Assembly: GCA_007119795.1 (NCBI GenBank)
Contig: SKOZ01000044.1
Span: forward strand, 1-64,000
Direction: 5' to 3'
Length of the DNA stretch: 64,000 nt
From: Planctomycetales bacterium
GTDB lineage: Bacteria; Planctomycetota; Planctomycetia; Pirellulales; Thermoguttaceae
Part shown: positions 55,239 through 62,871 of the stretch, piece by piece
How positions within the stretch are numbered: the stretch's first letter is position 1
How the letters are laid out: every line of letters begins with the position of its first letter
Made by a program: the position numbers and the translations under genes
Notes under the pieces: generated by a model
What the model was told of the DNA's origin: nothing
What the model saw: the letters and a program-made list of their open reading frames with translations, nothing else
Database searches by the model: none

Positions 55239-56600
55239 ATGGCCGACATTGGAGATTACCTGCACTGCGAGGCCCCGCGGTTCGAGGAAGAGCTCATCCA
55301 GTGGCTGGCGATCCCCAGTGTCAGTGCGCAGGAAATCCGCCGCAACGAGGTCCGCCGCGCCGCCGCCTGGGCAGCCGACCAACTCCGGCGCCTGGCGTTC
55401 CAGGTGGAAGAGATTCCCACCGCCGGCCACCCGCTGGTCTACGCGGAGTCTCCCCCCGTTGGCGGAGCCCCTGTGGCGTTGGTCTACGGCCATTACGACG
55501 TCCAGCCCGCCGAACCTCTGGAGGCCTGGACGGCCCCCCCCTTCGCCCCGGCGCGCCGCGGCGGGCGCCTCTACGCACGGGGGGCCTCCGATGACAAGGG
55601 ACAGGTTTTCACCCACATCAAGGGTGTCGAGGCCCTGCAGGCCGTCGAGGGGCGCCTCCCCTTGCAGGTGAAATTCCTCCTCGAAGGAGAGGAAGAGATC
55701 GGCAGCCCGAACCTCCATCCTTTCGTTGCCGAGAACGCCGCGCGGCTCGCCTGCGACTGCGTCGTGATCAGCGACACCAGCCAGTTTGCACCGGGACTGC
55801 CGGGCATCGTCTACGGCCTGCGCGGCATCGCCTACTACGACTTGCTCGTCCGGGGCCCCCACCGCGACCTGCACTCGGGAAGCTACGGCGGGGCCGTGAC
55901 CAATCCCGCCAACGCCCTCGCGCGGATGCTCTCTGCCCTCTTCGACGACCGCGGGCGGGTGACGCTCGAGGGCTTCTATGACGACGTGGTGCCGCTCTCC
56001 GACTGCGAGCGGCGGCAGTTGGCCGAGCTCCCCTTCGACGAGAAGCGGTTCCTCCGTTCCGTGGGCGTCGACGGCTCCACCGGCGAGGAGGGCTACACGG
56101 TGCTCGAGCGGCGGTGGGCGCGGCCCACCTGCGACCTGTGCGGCTTGACCGCGGGCTACCAGGGCGAAGGGGCCAAGACGGTGCTCCCGGCAACCGCCTC
56201 AGCCAAAATCAGCTTCCGCCTCGTTCCCCACCAGGATCCGGAGCAGATCGGCCAGGCCCTGAAGCGGAAGCTCGCCCAGGTCTGTCCGCCGGGCATCCGT
56301 TTCGAGCTCTCCGGCCACCACGGCTCACCCGGCGTGCTCGTTTCCCTGGAAAGCCCTTACCTCCGGTCCGCTGCCGCGGCCATCGAGCGGGCCTTCGGCC
56401 GCGCCCCGGTCTTTATCCGCGAGGGCGGCTCGATCCCGGTGGTAGCCACCCTGCACCAGGTGCTCGAGGCCGATCTGCTGCTCCTCGGATGGGGGCAGGA
56501 AGGCGATCAGGTCCACGCGCCCGATGAGAGCTTCGCCCTGGCCGACTTCCACCGCGGCATCCGCGCCAGCGCGGAGCTCTGGAAGGAGCTCGGACGGTAG
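55239..56600 (+). CDS. M20-family metallopeptidase (dipeptidase-like)
   Basis: A 453-residue dinuclear-zinc exopeptidase. His85 and Asp87 in YGHYDVQP, Asp118 in GASDDKGQ, the catalytic Glu pair in LLEGEEEIGSP (152-153), and the dimerisation-domain start at RGPHRDLHSGSYGG are all in place. A late His near the C-terminus completes the site. Homologues cleave dipeptides or N-acyl amino acids in the cytoplasm. No signal peptide. The ATG lacks a good ribosome-binding site, but the family start fits. Confidence 0.9.
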   Translation: MADIGDYLHCEAPRFEEELIQWLAIPSVSAQEIRRNEVRRAAAWAADQLRRLAFQVEEIPTAGHPLVYAESPPVGGAPVALVYGHYDVQPAEPLEAWTAPPFAPARRGGRLYARGASDDKGQVFTHIKGVEALQAVEGRLPLQVKFLLEGEEEIGSPNLHPFVAENAARLACDCVVISDTSQFAPGLPGIVYGLRGIAYYDLLVRGPHRDLHSGSYGGAVTNPANALARMLSALFDDRGRVTLEGFYDDVVPLSDCERRQLAELPFDEKRFLRSVGVDGSTGEEGYTVLERRWARPTCDLCGLTAGYQGEGAKTVLPATASAKISFRLVPHQDPEQIGQALKRKLAQVCPPGIRFELSGHHGSPGVLVSLESPYLRSAAAAIERAFGRAPVFIREGGSIPVVATLHQVLEADLLLLGWGQEGDQVHAPDESFALADFHRGIRASAELWKELGR

Positions 56601-56750
56601 CGGGCGGGAACAACCGCCCTTCCTTCACGCTTCGCCCTTCATGCGCGTTACAGCGGTCGAGGCGCTCCTGTCGATGCTCGCCGCGACCTGGGCGGTCGCG
56701 AACAACCGCCAGTACGGCGGCCTCGAAGACTGCGCCGTGCTCGATCCGTC

Positions 56751-57229
56751 TAGTGGTCTGTCCAGTTCGAGTTTACTAATGTCCAGCTCTGTACAACCAC
56801 TCCTCTATTTCCTCCGTTCCCTCCTGTTCGAGCAAGAACCACCTCCAATCGCCCGATCTTTACCGGACAGGAGGGCGCCGAGGGGAACCGAGAGGGATTC
56901 GGGGAGTCGAGAACCATCCGGGAGCAGCTCCCTCTATACCGGCGCCACGCTTTTCTCCCTCACTCGCTCCGTTCCCTCCTGTTCCAGAAAGGTGGGCAAG
57001 GCGCCCGCTCTCTTGTCGTTCTTCTTTTGAACAGGAGGAAACCGAGGGAACGGAGAAGGGGAAGGGGATAAGAAACAGTCGAGAAGACCGAGCACGAGGG
57101 AACGGAGGGAAGAGATAGCCCATTCCCTCTCCCCCTTATTTCGGGAAGGACCCTTCCTGTCATTCCCAAAAGGGTTCACGGCCGAGCGTGCCGCCCACTA
57201 CTGGTAAACTCGAGTTAGACAGACCACTA
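56751..57229 (+). mobile_element. MITE copy 2, about 479 bp, in the stop codon of the adjacent membrane-protein gene
   Basis: Terminal inverted repeats of 28 bp match at 24 positions: TAGTGGTCTGTCCAGTTCGA at the left and the inverse of TAGTGGTCTGTCTAACTCGA at the right. CTAG flanks both sides. The interior is nearly the same as 33193-33654, with a few substitutions and small indels, and encodes no transposase. The right-hand TA is part of the TAG stop of the minus-strand gene at 57227-58543. The sequence at 56641-56750 before it may be an eroded gene end. Confidence 0.87.
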
Positions 57230-58543
57230 GAGGCCCGCTCCCCTGTGCGAGCCCTTGCCGCCCCCATCGGGGTCGGCCTCGTTCTCGTTATCCGGCACCT
57301 CGCCGGTGCCCGTCGGCATCTCCGGCAGCTCCCCCGGCGCGGTTTCGTCGTCGTCCAGGGCCACTTCGTCCATCTCCTTCGCGTCATGGTCGCGCCGCAG
57401 CAGAAGGTAGACAGCCACGGACGCCGTCCAGAAGTAGCTGAAAAGGTAGCCCACCGCGATCATCTTCACGCACTGGGCCCAGAACCGCACCAGCGTCCCG
57501 CCGGCGGCCCCCAGACCGGCGAGCCCCTCGCCTTCCGCTGCCGCCGCGCCCGCGACCAGGGCGATGCGTTCCTGCCCCGCCCCCAGGCCAGCCGCCCAGT
57601 AGCTCAATCCCACCACGGCCGCGGCGAAGTTCTGCACGAGCAGCCAGCCGAGAAGCCCCAGCGCTCCGGCGATCACCACGTAGAACAGGTATTGCAGCGG
57701 ACGGTGCACCACGTAGTCGTAGGAGCGGCTTACGGCCTCGAAGGAATCGGTCGCCTCGGTGCTGATCGCGCACCACATCAGCGGCCATCCGAACAGCAGC
57801 CCTACGAGGAGGACCGTCATGGCGAGGCCGCCGAGCAGCGCCAGGGGCCAGAGCAGCCCCACGAGCACCAGCCCCAGGTTGACCCGCATGATCAGGCCGG
57901 CCACCAGGAAGGGGACGACGATGAGCAGGACCCCGGCCAGGGGCAGTAGGGGAGCGGCCACGTAGGCCCGCCACTTGGCGGTCATGTACTTGACCAGGGC
58001 GGCCGTCCCCACGCGCTCGTCGCCCGCCAATTGCACCGCCGCCGACCGCGCGATCCCGCTGCCGAAGAAGGCCCACAAGGCGACCGCCCACAGCCCGCAG
58101 AAGAGCGCAAAGAGCAGCCCCCGCCACGTCTGCTGGGGCAGGAAGAGAGCTCGTCCCGGGCGGCTGAGATACTCCCAACCGTCCCAAAGGGGATTCGCCG
58201 TCGAGCGCGGCAGCCCCAAGTTCTCCCGCACCGGCGGACCGGAAGTGGCCGCCGGGCCGAGATGCGCCATTGTCCACCGCGGCCACTCGGGATAATCGGG
58301 CACGACGTGGGTGACTTCGAGCCACGGGCAGGCGGCCGGCGAAGGAATCCGGTCCGGTTCCCGCGGGCCGAAGAAGATCAGGTCCAGGAGGAACCAACCA
58401 CTTACCGTCAGCGCCAGGGCGGCCGCCGCCAGGAGCAGGTTCCGCGGACCGATCGCCAGCCGGAAGCAGCGGACGAGGATAAGCCAAGGAAGCAGGTCGG
58501 CCCAGGCCACAGCACGCAACTTGCCGTTCCCATTCTCGGCCAT
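57227..58543 (-). CDS. Multi-pass membrane protein of unknown function
   Basis: A 438-residue protein with about seven hydrophobic segments, including LLLAAAALALTVSGWFLLDL near 36-55 and long ones near 195-260, and an acidic C-terminal tail (about 392-438: EMDEVALDDDETAPGE). A periplasmic loop of about 80 residues follows the first segment. GGAGG lies 7 bases before ATG 58543. No family recognised. Its stop codon is the MITE insertion point. Confidence 0.65.
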   Translation of the reverse strand: MAENGNGKLRAVAWADLLPWLILVRCFRLAIGPRNLLLAAAALALTVSGWFLLDLIFFGPREPDRIPSPAACPWLEVTHVVPDYPEWPRWTMAHLGPAATSGPPVRENLGLPRSTANPLWDGWEYLSRPGRALFLPQQTWRGLLFALFCGLWAVALWAFFGSGIARSAAVQLAGDERVGTAALVKYMTAKWRAYVAAPLLPLAGVLLIVVPFLVAGLIMRVNLGLVLVGLLWPLALLGGLAMTVLLVGLLFGWPLMWCAISTEATDSFEAVSRSYDYVVHRPLQYLFYVVIAGALGLLGWLLVQNFAAAVVGLSYWAAGLGAGQERIALVAGAAAAEGEGLAGLGAAGGTLVRFWAQCVKMIAVGYLFSYFWTASVAVYLLLRRDHDAKEMDEVALDDDETAPGELPEMPTGTGEVPDNENEADPDGGGKGSHRGAGL

Positions 58544-58674
58544 CACTGCGCCTCCACGTGTAACTGCTGAAACCACCGCGAGCGTACGCGGGCAACGACT
58601 CCCTGCCGGCCTCAGCTCCCGGCGGTCCCCGGGAAGACCAGCAGAAGGGTCGCGCCGTCCCACCGACAGCGGGT

Positions 58675-58702
58675 ATTATAAGCACCCCCGCGGGGCCTGC
58701 AA
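58675..58702 (-). promoter_or_regulatory. Putative promoter of the membrane-protein gene
   Basis: Minus strand TTGCAG (58702-58697), 16-bp spacer, perfect TATAAT (58680-58675). Predicted start near 58668, giving a leader of about 125 bases. Confidence 0.5.
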
Positions 58703-58759
58703 GCCGCCGATGCGCACCGCGCAAGGGAACGAGCATTCCGCGGCCCGTCGGCGCCGGAC

Positions 58760-58789
58760 TTGGCGGGTCCCGGCGGCACGGAGTATACT
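58760..58789 (+). promoter_or_regulatory. Putative promoter of argC
   Basis: TTGGCG (58760-58765), 18-bp spacer, TATACT (58784-58789). Predicted start near 58796, about 110 bases ahead of the ATG. Confidence 0.45.
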
Positions 58790-58904
58790 GCGCGATCGGG
58801 CCTTTTCAGCGGTCTTCGCGCCTAGGCGCCCGGCGGGCCCTCCGCGGTCACCCACCGGCTGCACGGCAACTCGCCCGTCCCCGCTACCCCACGAGTCTCG
58901 AATC

Positions 58905-59912
58905 ATGACGCGGATCGCCATCCTCGGGGCCACCGGATACACGGCCGTCGAGCTCATCAAGATACTCCTCCGCCACAGCGAGGCGGAAATGGTTGCCCTG
59001 ACCAGCCGCCAGGAGGGGAACCCTCCCATAGCCATGGTCCACCCCTCGCTCACCGGACGCATCGATATCTGCCTGCAAGACCTCGGCCCCACGGAAATCG
59101 CCAGCCGGGCGGAGTGTGTCTTCAGTTGCCTGCCCCACGGGGCCAGCGCGGCCTTCTGCGCCCCGCTGCTGGCCGCCGGCTGCCGGGTGATCGATTTCAG
59201 CGCCGACTACCGCCTCGCCGACGCCGAGACCTACGCCCACTGGTACGGCCAGAAGCACGCCGACCCCGACCGGCTGGGCAAGGTCGTCTACGGCCTCCCC
59301 GAACTCTTCGGCGACCGCATCCCGGAAGCGAACGTCGTCGCCAACCCCGGCTGCTACCCCACCTCCGCCGTCCTGGCCCTCGCCCCGCTGCTGAAGGCCG
59401 GTGTCATCGAGCCGGCGGGCATCGTCATCGACTCGAAGAGCGGCGTCTCCGGAGCCGGCCGCACCCTCAAGCTCACCACCCACTACCCGGAGTGCAACGA
59501 GAGCATCTCCGCATACAACATCGGCCGCCACCGCCACACACCGGAGATCGACCAGATCCTCAGTGAAGCCGCCGGCGCAGCGGTCGAAGTGGTCTTCACG
59601 CCCCACCTCATCCCGATGGATCGCGGCATCCTCACCACCGCCTACTCGATCCCCCGCGGTAACCCCAGCGAAGAGGACCTCCTCAACGTCTTGCGGGAGT
59701 TCTACGCCGACGAACCCTTTACCCGCGTCGTCTCCCACCTCCCCGGCACCAAGGACACGATGAACACGAACTACTGTGACGTGACGGCTCGGATCGTCCG
59801 CGGACGCGTCGTGACCATCAGTTGCCTGGACAACCTCATCAAAGGTGCCTCGGGGGCCGCCGTGCAGAACTTCAATCTCATGTTCGGCTACCCGGAGATC
59901 ACCGCCCTCTGA
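58905..59912 (+). CDS. argC: N-acetyl-gamma-glutamyl-phosphate reductase
   Basis: A 335-residue NADPH-dependent reductase, third step of arginine biosynthesis. LGATGYTAVELIKIL (7-21) is the dinucleotide-binding motif, and Cys150 in ANPGCYPTSAV is the catalytic nucleophile. Length and ends match the family. No other arg genes are adjacent, but proA, which performs the chemically similar step of proline synthesis, lies 1.5 kb downstream. Confidence 0.95.
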   Translation: MTRIAILGATGYTAVELIKILLRHSEAEMVALTSRQEGNPPIAMVHPSLTGRIDICLQDLGPTEIASRAECVFSCLPHGASAAFCAPLLAAGCRVIDFSADYRLADAETYAHWYGQKHADPDRLGKVVYGLPELFGDRIPEANVVANPGCYPTSAVLALAPLLKAGVIEPAGIVIDSKSGVSGAGRTLKLTTHYPECNESISAYNIGRHRHTPEIDQILSEAAGAAVEVVFTPHLIPMDRGILTTAYSIPRGNPSEEDLLNVLREFYADEPFTRVVSHLPGTKDTMNTNYCDVTARIVRGRVVTISCLDNLIKGASGAAVQNFNLMFGYPEITAL

Positions 59913-60127
59913 GGGCCGCTGCCGCCCGCAGAGCGGACAGGCCAGCCCTCGGTGCCGCGCGCGGCGGGGAATACCGGTTCGCCCCCCCTCCCGCGCGCCC
60001 TCCCCACCTCCCCATCCGTCTTGCCGTGCGCGGCACAGGCTGCGCTCGGGACGCGGCTGAAGCAGTCGCAGTGCATCGCAGCCCACTCGTGGGTGGCGCC
60101 GGCTGCACTCCACGGTGCAGCGCTATA

Positions 60128-60190
60128 ACCAAAAAACAAGAAAAAAGATATCGCGTATGGGTTGGCGGTCGGGGCCGCCTGGTATATAAT
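60128..60190 (+). promoter_or_regulatory. Strong promoter with UP-element-like A-rich tract
   Basis: TTGGCG (60162-60167), 17-bp spacer, perfect TATAAT (60185-60190). Upstream, 60128-60150 is almost all A with few other bases, at about -47 to -69 from the predicted start at 60197, where UP elements of stable-RNA promoters lie. This architecture is rare in so GC-rich a region. Confidence 0.65.
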
Positions 60191-60196
60191 GAGGCC

Positions 60197-60381
60197 GCTC
60201 GAAACGCACCGTATCGCGCGTCGCAAAGGTGCCCCTTTGCGATACGCCCTCGTGGGGAATAGGGTTATTCGCCCGTTCGCTTCGAGCAGAATGCCCCGGG
60301 TATCGTGCCCGCGGGAAGTCGGTCCGCTGGGATGGAAATCGCCGCGGTCCCCAAGGAATCGTGATTGGTGCCCACGATTCC
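60197..60381 (+). ncRNA. Candidate structured RNA (three-way junction plus hairpin)
   Basis: At the predicted start, GCTCGAA (60197-60203) pairs with TTCGAGC (60281-60287). Within lie two hairpins: CGTATC/GATACG (60210-60215, 60241-60246) stacked on GCAAAGG/CCTTTGC (60223-60229, 60234-60240), and GAATA/TATTC (60257-60261, 60266-60270). Further on, GGAATCGTG (60355-60363) pairs with CACGATTCC (60373-60381). No known RNA family is recognised. It could be a riboswitch-like leader of the SDR gene or a separate small RNA; the 3' end is unknown. Confidence 0.4.
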
Positions 60382-60577
60382 CGGCCGGGCGCCTTTTCGG
60401 AATGCGGCGCACGGCAGTCCCGGGCACAGCATCGAAGAGGTGGCTGCACGGGCGTGTGGCCGTTCGTGCCCTTGTCGCGTCACGCGGGTGGCGGCGCGCG
60501 CCTCCTGGCAGTGCGCCGTTGCTCAGGCCGGACATCGCCAATACCCGGCCGCCACAACCCCTTGCGCAGGAGATGGA

Positions 60578-61321
60578 ATGCAGCCCCCGCAGACAATCGA
60601 CTTGGCCGGCAGGGTCACCGTAGTCACCGGCGCCTCCTCCGGAATCGGCGCCGCCATGGCACGGCGCTTTTCCGGAGCCGGGAGCCGGCTGGCCCTGGCG
60701 GCCCGCCGCGAGGACCGCATCGCGGCCCTGGCCGAGGAGATCACCACTGCGGGGGGCGAGGCCCTCGCCGTACCCACCGACGTGACCGATTACGCGGCTG
60801 TCGAGCGGCTCGTGGCCCGGGCCCTGGAGCAGTTCGGCCAGATCGACGTCTGGATCAACAACGCCGGCCACGCCGTGGCCGGCCCGCTGGTCGAGAGCAG
60901 CGTCGCCGAGATCGACGCCCAGATCGATTCGAACCTCCGCGGTGTCTGCTACGGCTGCCGCGCCGTGCTGCCGCACATGATCGAGCGCCGCCGCGGGCAG
61001 ATCATCAACATCGGCTCGATCTGTTCCTTCCGGCATTTCCCCAACTACGCCGCTTACGTGGCAGCCAAGTTCGCCGTTATCGGGTTTTCCCGCAGTCTCT
61101 ACGAAGAAGTCCGCCCTCACGGCATCCGCGTCAACAGCCTGTGCCCGGCGGCCGTGAACACGGAGTGGGCCGGCGTGGCCGGGGCGGAGCTCCCCTGGCC
61201 GCCCGAAGAGCGGTTGCAGCCCGAGGATCTCGCGGAGATGGCCCTCTTCTGCGTGGGTATGCCCGAGCGGGTGCAGATCGAAGAGATCGTCGCCTGGCCG
61301 CTCTGCGAGCCGACCGTTTAG
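60578..61321 (+). CDS. Short-chain dehydrogenase/reductase
   Basis: A 247-residue classical SDR. TGASSGIG at 17-24 binds NAD(P), NNAG is at about 91-94, and the catalytic Tyr160 and Lys164 lie in YVAAK with the Ser upstream in NIGSICSF. AGGAG lies 5 bases before ATG 60578. It oxidises or reduces a small alcohol or ketone; substrate unknown. proA starts 88 bases downstream. Confidence 0.88.
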   Translation: MQPPQTIDLAGRVTVVTGASSGIGAAMARRFSGAGSRLALAARREDRIAALAEEITTAGGEALAVPTDVTDYAAVERLVARALEQFGQIDVWINNAGHAVAGPLVESSVAEIDAQIDSNLRGVCYGCRAVLPHMIERRRGQIINIGSICSFRHFPNYAAYVAAKFAVIGFSRSLYEEVRPHGIRVNSLCPAAVNTEWAGVAGAELPWPPEERLQPEDLAEMALFCVGMPERVQIEEIVAWPLCEPTV

Positions 61322-61409
61322 CCCGATTCCGCAGGAGCGCCCGGCCAGCGGCGTCGCTCCGGCACCACGTACGCCGACAACCATCGAGAGAAGAAGGGAG
61401 ACAACCATC

Positions 61410-62678
61410 GTGCAGCAGCAGGAAGCAGCCCATCATGCGGCCGAGGTGGTCGCCGCCAGGGCACGCGAGGTCTCGCGGACGCTGGCTGCGGCGACGCGGC
61501 AGCAGAAAGACGCCGCCCTGCGGAACATGGCGGCCCACCTCGAGAACCACCGCGCCGAGATCCTCGCCGCCAACGAGGCCGACCGCCGCGAAGCGGCTTC
61601 GCAGGGCGTTCCGCAAAACCTCCTCGATCGTCTCCGCTTCGACGAGGGGAAGATCGAAGGCCGGCGGCGGTCGCTGGAGCTGATCGCCGGGCTCCCCGAT
61701 CCCGTGGGCCGCACCCTCCGCGAGGAGACGCTCCCCACCGGTCTCTGGGTGCGGCGGGTGAGCGTTCCCTTGGGCGTGATACTGATGGTCTACGAGGCGC
61801 GGCCCCACGTGACGTTGAACGCCGGGGCCTTCTGCCTGAAGGCCGGAAGCGCCGCCATCCTCCGCGGCGGCTCCGAGGCGCGAAGGTGCAACGCCGTACT
61901 CGGCGATCTCTGGCGCGAGGCGGCCCTGGCGGCGGGTCTCCCCGCGGAGTCCGTCCAGGTGATCTCCGGCCCCCACGAGACGATCCACGAGCTGCTCGAG
62001 CTCCAAGGACTCATCGACCTGGTGATCCCTCGCGGCGGCAAGGGACTTATCGAGGCGGTGGCCCGCCGCTCGCGGATTCCCGTGATCAAGCACTACGAGG
62101 GCGTCTGCCACGTCTACCTGGACGGCGACATCGACCTGGCCGCCGCCCTCGACGTGGTCCTGGACTCGAAGTGCCTGATGCCGGAGGTCTGCAACGCCCT
62201 GGAAACGCTGCTGGTCGATCGCTCGCTCGCCCCCGCGCTGCCGCAGATCGTGGCGGCGCTCCGCGAGGCCGGGATCACCGTCAAGGGATGCCCCGCCAGC
62301 CGCGCCGCCGTCGCCGATCTCGACCCCGCCGAGGAGGCGGACTGGCGGACCGAGTATCTCGACATGATCCTCTCCCTCCGCGTCGTCGACGGGGTGGACG
62401 AGGCCATCGACCACATCAACCGCTACGGCTCGCACCACACCGACAGCATCGTCACCGCCGAGAAGAACCGCGCCGAGCAGTTCTGCCGCGAGGTCGATTC
62501 GGCCGTGGTCCTGGTGAACGCCTCGACGATGTTCTGCGACGGCCAGGCGCTGGGCATGGGTGCGGAGATCGGCATCTCCACCGACAAGCTCCACGCCCGC
62601 GGCCCCATGGGGCTCGAGGAGTTGACCAGCTACAAGTTCGTGATCCACGGCCGGGGGCACACCATGGGAAAGGGGTGA
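61410..62678 (+). CDS. proA: Gamma-glutamyl phosphate reductase
   Basis: A 422-residue aldehyde-dehydrogenase-fold enzyme that reduces gamma-glutamyl phosphate to glutamate semialdehyde in proline synthesis. IPVIKHYEGVCHVYLD, DSKCLMPEVCNALETLLVD with the catalytic Cys, and DGQALGMGAEIGISTDKLHARGPMG near the end are family signatures. Starts at GTG 61410 after GAAGGGAG. proB is not in the window. Confidence 0.95.
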   Translation: MQQQEAAHHAAEVVAARAREVSRTLAAATRQQKDAALRNMAAHLENHRAEILAANEADRREAASQGVPQNLLDRLRFDEGKIEGRRRSLELIAGLPDPVGRTLREETLPTGLWVRRVSVPLGVILMVYEARPHVTLNAGAFCLKAGSAAILRGGSEARRCNAVLGDLWREAALAAGLPAESVQVISGPHETIHELLELQGLIDLVIPRGGKGLIEAVARRSRIPVIKHYEGVCHVYLDGDIDLAAALDVVLDSKCLMPEVCNALETLLVDRSLAPALPQIVAALREAGITVKGCPASRAAVADLDPAEEADWRTEYLDMILSLRVVDGVDEAIDHINRYGSHHTDSIVTAEKNRAEQFCREVDSAVVLVNASTMFCDGQALGMGAEIGISTDKLHARGPMGLEELTSYKFVIHGRGHTMGKG

Positions 62679-62700
62679 AGGGGCGGGGGGGGAGAGGTGT

Positions 62701-62726
62701 GATTCCCAAGCTGACGCTTGGGAATC
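62701..62726. repeat. Palindromic repeat GATTCCCAAGC-N4-GCTTGGGAATC
   Basis: Perfect 11-bp inverted repeat with loop TGAC, 22 bases after the proA stop. A second copy of the same core lies at 62817-62838. It may act as a transcript end for proA although no T-run follows. Confidence 0.75.
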
Positions 62727-62816
62727 GGAACCACTGACAATTGACCACTCGCAATCGAGGCATGGTTGGCTCGTCGGTTCGCAGTTGCGGGCGAAGCGGC
62801 GTTTTGCGGACCGCCG

Positions 62817-62838
62817 TTCCCAAGCTGGAGCTTGGGAA
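62817..62838. repeat. Palindromic repeat TTCCCAAGCT-GG-AGCTTGGGAA
   Basis: Perfect 10-bp inverted repeat with a 2-base centre, same core (TTCCCAAGC/GCTTGGGAA) as 62701-62726, 34 bases before the next ATG. The pair looks like a dispersed REP-type family. Confidence 0.75.
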
Positions 62839-62871
62839 GGAGCAAGACGGACCACCGGCCACAGACAACGG

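Larger units (their letters stand above)
58544..58904. other. 361-bp divergent region upstream of argC
   Basis: Contains promoters in both directions, at 58675-58702 (minus) and 58760-58789 (plus). A regulatory site for arginine control (ARG box) was looked for and not recognised. No gene seen. Confidence 0.5.
59913..60577. other. 665-bp intergenic region with strong promoter and structured leader
   Basis: No protein gene seen. It holds the promoter and A-rich tract at 60128-60190, the three-way-junction fold at 60197-60287 and a 9-bp hairpin at 60355-60381, all listed separately. From the predicted transcription start to the SDR ATG there are about 380 bases, unusually long for a leader. 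Confidence 0.55.

Noticed and set aside
56641..56750. Possible start of a small gene (MRVTAVEALLSMLAATWAVANN) before MITE copy 2
   Set aside because: No ribosome-binding site and the frame runs into the element; it may be a gene remnant, but the evidence is too thin to list.
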